This document shows, piece after piece, positions 1 through 8,481 of a stretch of 64,000 nt of DNA. Each line of letters opens with the position of its first letter. Position 1 is the stretch's first letter. The notes below the pieces were generated by a model. The model saw only the letters and a program-made list of their open reading frames with translations, made no database searches and was not told the DNA's origin. The stretch comes from Candidatus Vicinibacter proximus (GTDB lineage Bacteria; Bacteroidota; Bacteroidia; Chitinophagales; Saprospiraceae), in contig JADJOE010000001.1 of assembly GCA_016713905.1 (NCBI GenBank), positions 1,581,107 to 1,645,106 on the forward strand. Direction: 5' to 3'. Position numbers and translations under genes: made by a program.

Positions 1-2
1 GC

Positions 3-224
3 ATCAGTCAGGGGAATCTGAGTTTCGCAGATATCTATTTACCGACGAAGCGTCCGGTCACGAGCCGCGTGTTGGGCTTGAGTGCAGACTTTCGATTGAC
101 AAAAGCCTTCTATTTATGGACTGGACTGATCAACCACTTTCCGTTGAATAAGATACCTTACAAGTATAGTTATTCTCAGCCTTTTCTTGGAGTCCGAATA
201 TTCCTGAACCCTGATAAGAAGTAG
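3..224 (+). CDS. C-terminal end of an outer-membrane beta-barrel-like protein (partial)
   Basis: The reading frame is open from the window edge to the TAG at 222-224. About 73 residues remain, rich in alternating aromatic and polar residues, with the ending FLGVRIFLNPDKK. Such endings are common for the last strand of outer-membrane barrels. A second open frame (2-151) overlaps it but has less barrel-like composition. The start and most of the gene lie outside the window, so the family cannot be named. Confidence 0.5.
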   Translation: MSQGNLSFADIYLPTKRPVTSRVLGLSADFRLTKAFYLWTGLINHFPLNKIPYKYSYSQPFLGVRIFLNPDKK

Positions 225-733
225 GTATAGGCTTGAAACAAAGTTTGTGTTTTACTATTTGAGACTGAAAGGGTGCATGTTGGAAACTTGCGCCAAAGGG
301 GTAATAATATTTGGATCGATTCTTTAATTGAATTTTCTCTTCTATATATCATTGAATAGTCATGACAAAGTGCGATTTGTGTTATGGGCTTTAATAATAT
401 GAAAATTGTATTTTTTTCATATCTGTTGGTTTTAGCTTTGTCATTAAGTAAGTTCAAAGCCAAACATATATTGGCCCTGTCATTGGATTCAATTTTCTAA
501 GAGTTTTATCCAAGGTGAGAAATTCATTATTTCTTGAAATTGTACTGGCTTAAATTCATATTGCATAAGTTTTGAAAGCCCTTGCAAACAGGGCCTCTAG
601 CCGTTATTATACGTTTATTTACGGATACATTCGGATATACCCGTTAGAATTACGAGTTAGGATTTGTAAGCATCTCACCTTTGTCCTGTCAATTTTTTTT
701 ATTAACAATTTGTTTCACGTTTAAATTATTTTT
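225..733. other. Intergenic region upstream of ssb
   Basis: About 510 bases without a convincing gene on either strand. It is A/T-rich and ends in the ssb leader. No clear terminator hairpin or RNA gene was recognised. Confidence 0.4.
709..727 (+). repeat. Leader repeat shared by the two ssb genes (copy 1; copy 2 at 1098-1116)
   Basis: The 19-nt sequence TTTGTTTCACGTTTAAATT occurs directly upstream of each ssb start codon, 6 nt before the first ATG and 7 nt before the second. Its place in both leaders suggests it was duplicated with the gene or is a shared regulatory or translation-start element. Confidence 0.6.
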
Positions 734-1078
734 ATGAACACACTACGCAATTCAGTCCAATTGATTGGACACCTTGGAAAAACTCCAGAACTGATCACCC
801 TTGAAAAAGGAAGGTTTGTAGCCAAAGCAACTTTAGCTACCCATGAGACCTATACCTCCAACAATGGTGAACACATCACCAACACGCACTGGCACAAACT
901 TGTAGCCTGGGGCCCTTTGGCCGAGAACATGAGTAAGATTTTAGAGAAAGGAACAGCTGTTCTTGTTAAGGGTAAGTTGGTTACCCGATCGTATGAGGAT
1001 AAAAATGGTATTCCAAAAACGATTACTGAAATTCTGGTTTCTGATTTTATGAAAATGAAAAAAGAACAAGTCGCATAA
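734..1078 (+). CDS. ssb: Single-stranded DNA-binding protein, short form, copy 1
   Basis: A 114-residue protein that is essentially one OB fold. It begins MNTLRNSVQLIGHLGKTPEL and contains the SSB signature of a GxLGxxPE-like start, a central THWHKLVAWGPLAE segment and the strand KGKLVTRSYEDKNG. It would bind single-stranded DNA in replication and repair. It lacks the long acidic tail and terminal DIPF-type tip that recruits partners in standard SSB and ends in KMKKEQVA, so it is probably an accessory SSB paralogue. It is followed 45 nt later by a second copy with the same leader sequence. Confidence 0.9.
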   Translation: MNTLRNSVQLIGHLGKTPELITLEKGRFVAKATLATHETYTSNNGEHITNTHWHKLVAWGPLAENMSKILEKGTAVLVKGKLVTRSYEDKNGIPKTITEILVSDFMKMKKEQVA

Positions 1079-1123
1079 ATTAATTATCCATCAAAATTTT
1101 GTTTCACGTTTAAATTTTATATT

Positions 1124-1468
1124 ATGAATACACTACGCAATTCAGTTCAATTGGTTGGACATTTAGGAAAAGATCCGGAACTTACAAATCTTGACAAAGG
1201 GAAGAAGTTAGCAAGAGTGTCCATTGCAGTAAATGAATTTTACACTACCGCAAAAGGGGAGAAGACCAACAACACCCAATGGTTAAATCTCATTGCCTGG
1301 GACAAAAAAGCAGAATACCTGAGCAATTACCTGGCAAAAGGAAATGAAGTCATGATCCAGGGAAAACTTTCGTCACGATCTTACGAAGACAAATCAGGAC
1401 AAACAAAGTATGTCACAGAAATTGTGGTGAATGAAATTTACAAGATCAATAAGCCAAAAGAAGACTGA
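1124..1468 (+). CDS. ssb: Single-stranded DNA-binding protein, short form, copy 2
   Basis: A tandem paralogue of the preceding gene, with the same length of 114 residues and a nearly identical start, MNTLRNSVQLVGHLGKDPEL. The SSB core motifs NTQWLNLIAWDKKAEYL and KLSSRSYEDKSGQ are present. It also lacks the acidic C-terminal tip and ends KINKPKED. The two copies have diverged through most of the core, so the duplication is not recent, yet their 19-nt leaders are identical. They may form mixed tetramers, which is inference. Confidence 0.9.
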   Translation: MNTLRNSVQLVGHLGKDPELTNLDKGKKLARVSIAVNEFYTTAKGEKTNNTQWLNLIAWDKKAEYLSNYLAKGNEVMIQGKLSSRSYEDKSGQTKYVTEIVVNEIYKINKPKED

Positions 1469-1538
1469 TCCATTTACTTAAGAGGAAAATAGAATCAGAC
1501 ATTGGAAAAGGCTACTCAGTATTAAATTACTGGGTAGT

Positions 1539-2309
1539 CTATCCTCTTTGGAGCAATATTTTTTGAGCAAAATGAATTCCCTGCTCTGTCCAACAAATTA
1601 AATACATGCCATCGGGAATATTAGTTGGAAAATCAAATTGCTGACCAGAAAAGGATTTGGTATCCCAAACTTTTTGGCCAAAAGAATTTAATAATTCAAT
1701 TTTTCCGGATTGATGCATTGGATTTAATATCATTCCAGAGGATATGGCAGGATACCAAAGATTTTTAAATTCAAGTGGATTTCTGGTAGATACATTACAT
1801 TTCTCATCCAATAAAGTCAGGAGATATTCACCGGGAAAAAATTGGCCGGGATATTCCAAATCGAAATTGCCGAATAGGGTAGACAAGGTAATCTTGATCA
1901 CCGGGCGGTAAATGCCGGGTGTATTATCAGAAGTTGGTGTACCCTTTAAGATTAAACATCCAATGGAGTTTTTCGGAAAAATACAGTCCGGTGGATTACA
2001 CTCATAACCGATTCCTTTTGGTAAACCGGAGATTGCATCTTTAGTCGGAATTTTAGCAAAATTCAGGTTTACAGGTATAGGCACACCCGGAATGGTAACC
2101 GTGTCAGAGATTTTGACTGTCAGGTTAAATTCGAAGGGTTTGTTGATGCAGGCGGGTTTATTGATTCCACCATTAGGGTTTGTGGGCGAAATAGGTTTAG
2201 GGTAAACACCTACAGCAGAATCTTTTACGGTGCTGTCAGGCAGACATGCCTGAGAAAATCCGTTTTGCAAAGCAAGGAAAAGTATAAAAAAGCAGTATAA
2301 TTGTTTCAT
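1539..2309 (-). CDS. Secreted protein with type IX secretion (Por) C-terminal signal
   Basis: The start is placed at the internal methionine MKQLYCFFILFLALQ because this gives a clean signal peptide (cleavage near GFSQA); the frame is open 13 codons further. The mature part has an extracellular, Pro/Cys-rich sequence with repeated CNPP/PDC-like segments. The last ~60 residues (LLNSFGQKVW, then PDGMYLICWTEQGIHFAQKI) match a T9SS type A sorting domain. The product is therefore probably exported through the Bacteroidota type IX system and anchored or released at the cell surface. The body of the protein was not recognised. It is divergent from the TonB receptor with only 16 nt between start codons. 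Confidence 0.75.
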   Translation of the reverse strand: MKQLYCFFILFLALQNGFSQACLPDSTVKDSAVGVYPKPISPTNPNGGINKPACINKPFEFNLTVKISDTVTIPGVPIPVNLNFAKIPTKDAISGLPKGIGYECNPPDCIFPKNSIGCLILKGTPTSDNTPGIYRPVIKITLSTLFGNFDLEYPGQFFPGEYLLTLLDEKCNVSTRNPLEFKNLWYPAISSGMILNPMHQSGKIELLNSFGQKVWDTKSFSGQQFDFPTNIPDGMYLICWTEQGIHFAQKILLQRG

Positions 2310-2325
2310 AATCCAATTTAATTTG

Positions 2326-4692
2326 ATGGGCAAGTTACAGATATTCAATATTAGTCGAAGGGAAATCTTTAGGATTTTTACAATTTTGGGCCTTGTCTTT
2401 CATTTTTTTGAGACCTCGTCCATATTGCAAGCACAGGAGAAGATAGAAGGGAAGGTAAAGGACGGTAGGACCAAGCACCCACTTCAGGGCGTAATTGTAA
2501 GGGCTGGAACGTCCGGCAGTGTTACCGATGAAAATGGTTATTTTCAAATTACCATGGACCAAAGTGGCACTAAACAATTGAATTTTAGCTATCTGGGTTA
2601 TAAGAATTTAGAGATTAAATTGGTACAGGCAGATGTTGAACGTGGGCCATTAGATATTTTGATGGAAGAAGAAAATGTGTTGTTGCAAACTGCGGTTATC
2701 AGTTCCTCCAGATTTGAAAGACCCATCAGTGAATCGCCAATATCCATGGAGCTGATCAAGCCTGAATACCCTGAGCGTTTAACCTCGACTTCTGTTCAGC
2801 AAGTTTTAGATCGAGTACCAGGCGTTCAAATTTTAGATGGGCAAGCTAACATTAGAGGAGGGTCCGGTTATAGCTATGGTGCAGGAAGCCGAGTGATGTT
2901 AATAATGGATGACCTTCCTATTCTACAACCCGATGCCGGATTTCCCAATTGGGATGATTTACCATTGGAGAATGTTGGACAAATTGAGATAGTAAAGGGA
3001 GCGGCATCCGCATTATATGGTTCTGCTGCCATGAACGGCATCATTCATTTCCGTAACATCAAGCCTTCCACGGAACCATTCACAAGGATCAGTATAATCC
3101 CAAGATTATTTCTGACACCAAAACCCGGAAATCAATGGTGGGGAAAAGGTAACAACATACAGCCAGGTGAATTTATCAGCACTTTTGTGCACCGGCAAAA
3201 ATTCCAATCTACTGATCTGGTCCTTGGAGGGTATTATGGCAATAAAACAGGATTCAATGAGGGTAATAACAGTCAGAATTTCCGTATTAATGGAATCGTG
3301 ACACAGCATTTTAGTGAAAGATTAATAGCTACTATGGGACTTAATGTGAATACCGGAAGTAGTTCCAGTTTTTTTTACTGGAATGCTGAAGGATCCTATT
3401 CCGGAGACACTACCTCATACAGCAATTCTAAAAAGTTGAGATTTTCTCTGGATCCTTCAATTCAATATTTTACAGCAAAAAATTATAAACACAAGCTCAT
3501 GACCAGGTGGTTGCACGTGGACAATAATGTGGACAATAACCAATCCAATAAAAGTGAGAATTTGTATGCCGAGTATCAGATTCAAAAAACTTTTGAATCG
3601 CTTGGTATGAGTTTTAATGCAGGAATTGTGGGGAGTTCATCGTACATCAATGCAAAGCTTTATTCCGATACTGTTTTTAATAGTTTTAATCTGGCATCCT
3701 ATGTACAATTTGAGCAAAAATTATTCGAAAGACTAAATCTCAGTGCAGGTGTAAGATATGAGTATTTTAGCCTGACAGGGCCTAACTCAATTTCCGGAAA
3801 AATAATTAAAAATCCATCCGTAGATCAACGTCCTGTATTTCGTTTGGGTGCCAATTACAGACTTATGGCTGCCACTTATTTAAGAGCCAGTTGGGGGCAA
3901 GGATTTCGCTTCCCTACGATAGCAGAGAAATACATCACTACAAACGCCGGAGGTGTCATGGTCACACCAAATCCTGATCTAAAATCAGAGTATGGAGATT
4001 CTTATGAGATTGGAGTCAAACAAGGTTTAATCATTGGTAGATTCAAAGGTATGGTAGACTTGTCCGGATTTCTTTCCAGGTATCAGAACATGATGGAATT
4101 TTCATTATTGTTTAAAGATTTCAGATTTTTATTTCAATCCCAAAATGTTGGGGACACCCGTATTAAAGGATTTGAAATTGGCACCCAAGGCGTCATTGAT
4201 TTTGGAGATCAAAAAATTCAAATTGCAGGAGGGTATACCTATATTGATCCAAAGTTTAGAGAATGGGATATCACCGGCAAGGACGTTGCCATAAATGCAT
4301 TGGATAAGGCAACTCAAGCCCAACGAAATGCTGCAAGTTCTACATCCACCGAAAATGTGCTGAAGTACCGCTCCAAGCATTTATTTAGATGGGATGTTGA
4401 ATACCAGTTTAAGAAATTTTTTGCAGGACTAAATTTCAACTATGCAAGTCATGTGGCGGCAGTGGATTGGTTGTTTGAAGTGGATGTATTTATTCCGGGC
4501 GTAAAAGAATTTAGAAAAAAGCATAATTATGGTTACCGGATATATGATTTCAGAATAGGTTATCAATTTGAAAAATATGAACTCCAGCTTAATCTGAACA
4601 ATGCCTTCAATGAATCTTATACCTTCAGGCCCGGATTGATGGAAGCACCAAGGAACCTCAGTGCAAGAATGGCCTGGAGAATTAATGGTTAA
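2326..4692 (+). CDS. TonB-dependent outer-membrane receptor
   Basis: A protein of about 788 residues, starting from the ATG at 2326 (a TTG codon precedes it in frame). Order of parts: signal region ending near LQAQE; a CarboxypepD_reg-like domain (EKIEGKVKDGRTKHPLQGV to about residue 115); a plug domain with TSVQQVLDRVPGVQI, ANIRGGSGYSYGAGSRV and the typical EIVKGAASALYGSAAMNGII; then a long barrel ending in LSARMAWRING. It would import a ligand through the outer membrane using TonB energy. The substrate cannot be told from sequence, and no SusD-like partner is adjacent, which argues against a glycan utilisation locus and fits a siderophore, vitamin or metal receptor. Confidence 0.9.
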   Translation: MGKLQIFNISRREIFRIFTILGLVFHFFETSSILQAQEKIEGKVKDGRTKHPLQGVIVRAGTSGSVTDENGYFQITMDQSGTKQLNFSYLGYKNLEIKLVQADVERGPLDILMEEENVLLQTAVISSSRFERPISESPISMELIKPEYPERLTSTSVQQVLDRVPGVQILDGQANIRGGSGYSYGAGSRVMLIMDDLPILQPDAGFPNWDDLPLENVGQIEIVKGAASALYGSAAMNGIIHFRNIKPSTEPFTRISIIPRLFLTPKPGNQWWGKGNNIQPGEFISTFVHRQKFQSTDLVLGGYYGNKTGFNEGNNSQNFRINGIVTQHFSERLIATMGLNVNTGSSSSFFYWNAEGSYSGDTTSYSNSKKLRFSLDPSIQYFTAKNYKHKLMTRWLHVDNNVDNNQSNKSENLYAEYQIQKTFESLGMSFNAGIVGSSSYINAKLYSDTVFNSFNLASYVQFEQKLFERLNLSAGVRYEYFSLTGPNSISGKIIKNPSVDQRPVFRLGANYRLMAATYLRASWGQGFRFPTIAEKYITTNAGGVMVTPNPDLKSEYGDSYEIGVKQGLIIGRFKGMVDLSGFLSRYQNMMEFSLLFKDFRFLFQSQNVGDTRIKGFEIGTQGVIDFGDQKIQIAGGYTYIDPKFREWDITGKDVAINALDKATQAQRNAASSTSTENVLKYRSKHLFRWDVEYQFKKFFAGLNFNYASHVAAVDWLFEVDVFIPGVKEFRKKHNYGYRIYDFRIGYQFEKYELQLNLNNAFNESYTFRPGLMEAPRNLSARMAWRING

Positions 4693-4801
4693 GTTGGACA
4701 AAAACCAAATTACAAAATTCTCCCGGTCAAAAGATCTGATGCAAAAGTTGTTTTAATTTTTTGAGATTACCGCAAATATTTTTGAAGAATGTTATTCCAA
4801 A

Positions 4802-7642
4802 TTATAAAACTATATTTATCATTCTGCCAGGTACAATTATGATTTTTTTGATTGACTGACCTTCGACCCACTTTTTTATTTCATCCAGCAATAGAACTTC
4901 CTGCATGAGTTCTGATTCTGGTTTCGATTTACTTACAGGCCATTCACATCGTTTTTTACCATTTATACTCACCGGGTAGTTTATTTCATCCGAAGTAAGA
5001 AAAGCTTCATTATGTACGGGCATATCCTGTTGGTGAACAGAACCATGGCCACCGGAGGCAAAATAAATTTCTTCTGTTATGAAAGGTGCGAATGGCGCAA
5101 GAAGATTATTTAGCGGCAATAGAATATCTTTTTTATTGCAATTTAATTTTCGTAATTCATTCACACAAATCATAAAAGCACTAACAGAAGTATTGAATGA
5201 AAGCACCTGAACGTCGTTATTTACTTTCCGGATGCAAGTATGCAGTATTTTCAATTCCTCGGAAGTTGGAGTTTCGTCTGAAAGTTTGAACTGGTTTTTA
5301 TCCCCATAAAATAACTGGTAATATTTTTTAAGAAAGCCTGCAACTCCACTGATTCCTTTTGTATCCCATGGTTTAGAATCTTCAATCGGACCCAGAAACA
5401 TTTCATACATTCTAAAACAATCTGCCCCATACTCTTCCACTACATCATCCGGGTTTACCACATTGTGGTATCGTTTGGACATTTTACCAACTTCCGTTTT
5501 CGTTTTTATTTTAAAGTCTTTTGGTAAAGCATTAATGTCTCCCACTGAATTTTCATTTTCAAAAATTGCACTGGAATGATCGGATCTCCATTCCAAAAAC
5601 TTTTGTATGCCATCCAAATTTAAATGTGCCTCACTTGTTCCGTAGTTAATTACAAAATCTTTATGTACCGGAATGTGAGCAATTGCATCAGAAGAATACT
5701 TTTGAGATATGTCGTTTGAAATAAAGTGTGGCGGTTGACTTTCCTTGACCAGGCAAATGCTTTCAATCATTCCTTGTATCATACCCTGATTAACTAATTT
5801 TTTAAAGGGTTCAGTAGTGGGTACATATCCAAGATCGTTCAAAAATTTATGCCAAAAACGCGCATACATCAGATGGCCTACTGCATGCTCAGTTCCTCCA
5901 ATATAAAGATCTACATCTTTCCAGTAGGCCATGTTTTCTTTAGAGGCAAATTCAGTGTTATTCTTAGCGTCCATGTATCTGAGGAAATACCAGCTCGAGC
6001 CGGCGTAACCGGGCATGGTATCCGTTTCTCTTGTTTTGCCTTCTTCAAAATTGACCCATTCGCCTGCAGCGGCTAAAGGTGATTTGCCACCGGAACTCGC
6101 GCTGATTTGGTCAATTTGGGGAAGTGTGAGAGGTAATTCTGATTCTTCCATTGGATGGCATACCCCTTCATGGTCATAGAAGACTGGGAATGGCTCCCCC
6201 CAATACCTTTGACGGCTGAAGTTTGCATCGCGCATTCTGTATTGCACCTTTTCTTTGCCTATTTGGCGACTTACTATTTCACCGATGATTTTGTGGATGG
6301 CATCTTTTACGGATAGGCCATTGAGTATACCTGAATTTATCATATACCCATTTTTTTCTTCCAGTCCGGCATTTGGAAAAGAAGACTGATCCACTACAGT
6401 GACTATAGGAAGGTTAAATTTCAATGCAAATGCCTGGTCTCTTAAATCATGACCCGGTACTGCCATTATTGCTCCCGTGCCGTATTCTATGAGAACATAT
6501 TCGGATATCCAGATAGGTATATTCTCTCCTGAAATCGGATGGATGGCATAGGATCCGGTGAAAACCCCGGTTACGGTTTTTGTGTCTGCAAGTCTTTCTC
6601 GATCTGTTCTTTTATTGACATACTCCAGGTATTCTCCTACCACTTGTTTATGGGGGTCGGTGGTAAGTTCATTTACCATCTCATGTTCAGGAGCAATAAC
6701 CATAAAACTCACTCCAAAAATTGTGTCGGGTCTGGTGGTGAAAATCTCTAAACTTTGATTGCTGTCTTTTATTCTAAAATTTATCTGAGCTCCGGTAGAT
6801 CTTCCAATCCAATTTTTTTGCATGGTTTTTAAGGCTTCAGACCATTCCAGATTGTCCAGATCATTCAACAATCTTTCGGCGTAAGCAGAGATACGTAATG
6901 CCCATTGCATCATTGGTTTTTTCTCTACAGGAAATCCACCTCTTTCTGAAACACCGTCTTTTATTTCGTCATTGGCTAGTACGGTACCCAAGCCTTCACA
7001 CCAATTTACAAAACTTTCTTTTCTATATGCCAGACGATAGTTCATCAGGATATTGGATTTTTTAATCGATGACATGGTATGCCATTCATCTGCAGTAAAA
7101 TTTATATCTTCTAATCCAAATGCCTGCGCGTCAACAGATCCGTTGGTTTCGAAATGACTAATTAATTCGTCAATCGGTCTTGCACTTTTAAGGGTTATGT
7201 TGAAGTAATGATTAAATAGCTTTAAGAATATCCATTGCGTCCAACGATAGTAGGTAGGATCACAGGTTATGACCTCACGGCTCCAGTCGTAGTTCAGACC
7301 TATATTTGAAAGTTGGTCGCGATATCTTTGGATGTTATCCATGGTGGATTTAGAAGGATGCACTCCTGTCTGAATGGCATATTGCTCGGCGGGCAAACCA
7401 AATGCATCAAATCCCATTGGATGTAATACATTGTAACCACTCATCTTTTTATGTCTTGCTACAATATCGGAGGCAATATATCCCAATGGATGGCCAACAT
7501 GTAGACCGGCCCCTGAAGGATAGGGAAACATATCCAGTACGTAATACTTAGGTTTTGAAAAATTATCTTCTACTTTGTAAACTTGATTGTTCTGCCAGTA
7601 TTGTTTCCATTTTTTTTCTATTTCCCTATGATTGTAGTCCAT
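4802..7642 (-). CDS. leuS: Leucyl-tRNA synthetase
   Basis: A 946-residue class I aminoacyl-tRNA synthetase that charges tRNA-Leu in the cytoplasm. The HIGH-type motif is HVGH at residues 48-51 within FPYPSGAGLHVGHPLGY. The KMSKS loop is KMSKR near residue 718. The editing (CP1) domain contains the TTRPDTIFG segment, and the zinc/insert region carries ETDTMPGYAGSSWYFLRYMD, both typical of bacterial LeuRS. The C-terminal domain is present (IKKIIIVPGRMINIVL). The length is slightly above the usual 860-900 residues because of insertions in the catalytic half, as is common in Bacteroidota. The gene stands alone and converges with the TonB receptor. Confidence 0.97.
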   Translation of the reverse strand: MDYNHREIEKKWKQYWQNNQVYKVEDNFSKPKYYVLDMFPYPSGAGLHVGHPLGYIASDIVARHKKMSGYNVLHPMGFDAFGLPAEQYAIQTGVHPSKSTMDNIQRYRDQLSNIGLNYDWSREVITCDPTYYRWTQWIFLKLFNHYFNITLKSARPIDELISHFETNGSVDAQAFGLEDINFTADEWHTMSSIKKSNILMNYRLAYRKESFVNWCEGLGTVLANDEIKDGVSERGGFPVEKKPMMQWALRISAYAERLLNDLDNLEWSEALKTMQKNWIGRSTGAQINFRIKDSNQSLEIFTTRPDTIFGVSFMVIAPEHEMVNELTTDPHKQVVGEYLEYVNKRTDRERLADTKTVTGVFTGSYAIHPISGENIPIWISEYVLIEYGTGAIMAVPGHDLRDQAFALKFNLPIVTVVDQSSFPNAGLEEKNGYMINSGILNGLSVKDAIHKIIGEIVSRQIGKEKVQYRMRDANFSRQRYWGEPFPVFYDHEGVCHPMEESELPLTLPQIDQISASSGGKSPLAAAGEWVNFEEGKTRETDTMPGYAGSSWYFLRYMDAKNNTEFASKENMAYWKDVDLYIGGTEHAVGHLMYARFWHKFLNDLGYVPTTEPFKKLVNQGMIQGMIESICLVKESQPPHFISNDISQKYSSDAIAHIPVHKDFVINYGTSEAHLNLDGIQKFLEWRSDHSSAIFENENSVGDINALPKDFKIKTKTEVGKMSKRYHNVVNPDDVVEEYGADCFRMYEMFLGPIEDSKPWDTKGISGVAGFLKKYYQLFYGDKNQFKLSDETPTSEELKILHTCIRKVNNDVQVLSFNTSVSAFMICVNELRKLNCNKKDILLPLNNLLAPFAPFITEEIYFASGGHGSVHQQDMPVHNEAFLTSDEINYPVSINGKKRCEWPVSKSKPESELMQEVLLLDEIKKWVEGQSIKKIIIVPGRMINIVL

Positions 7643-8343
7643 TTGCCTGATTTTAAAGCAAAAATATGGAAATTGAGTAAGAAATCATGGATTACTTAAT
7701 TTATATTTGGCAATTAGCGAGTATTCTAGCGGATATGAAGGGGGTAAGGATGATATGCATAAGGAAAACACAATTTAGGTTCGGGTTTCTCTACCATTAT
7801 TGCTGGCAAAGATTTAAAATATTTTTATTCAAAAGTTACCATCTGGAATCTTAACATGTTAAAAATGAATTACGTCAGGTTAAGTGTAAAATTAAATATT
7901 TGACCAAGCTGGTTTATTAGAAAGTGCAAGTTTTCTAATCTTGGTTTATCTTATGATGTTGAGAAAATTTATGGATAATTTCATTAAATTGATACAATTG
8001 AATATTCATCTTGACAACTTAAGGTTGGTTTGAATGCCATTTTAAAGCCTTTTTTGTTCTAATATTAATTTTTCTTTTCGTGAATTCACATCAAAATATA
8101 TTGGGTGATTTATTGAATAATTAGGGAGCTGATAAATATTCGATAATTATTCTGGGATCCGACATTAATTAAAAAGTAATTAAAATTTTGAAAAAAAAAC
8201 ATAAAATATTTGGACTTCAACATAATAACGGATATATTTGTCCGAAATACAATTAATAGTTAGTCTAAGTATATAAATAGAAAATATCAGATTATTTGAG
8301 GGTGTAATTATTTATTACATCGGGAGGTGTTTGGTATGCCGAA
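7643..8343. promoter_or_regulatory. Intergenic region between leuS and the nitric oxide reductase genes
   Basis: About 700 very A/T-rich bases between divergent transcription units, so it should contain both promoters. A perfect 12-bp palindrome TTAACATGTTAA at 7851-7862 is a candidate operator; which regulator it would bind is unknown. No RNA gene or longer ORF was seen. Confidence 0.35.
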
Positions 8344-8472
8344 ATGAACTTTTCGGAGGAGCGTTTAAAAGTTAAAGTGAGGCTTTTAATTTTCATTTTA
8401 CTTGGATGGGTCTGCATGTTCCATTCGAGCAGATATGGTTATGGATCAAAGTTTATTGATTATAAAATTTAA
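8344..8472 (+). CDS. Putative 42-residue membrane peptide upstream of norB
   Basis: An ATG at 8344 opens 42 codons ending 9 nt before the norB start. The product has one hydrophobic segment (VRLLIFILLGWVCMF). A GGAGG lies upstream at about 8322-8326, rather far from the ATG. The tight spacing to norB suggests co-transcription and perhaps translational coupling. No family was recognised, and chance occurrence is possible for an ORF this short. Confidence 0.35.
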   Translation: MNFSEERLKVKVRLLIFILLGWVCMFHSSRYGYGSKFIDYKI

Positions 8473-8481
8473 TTAGTTGAT

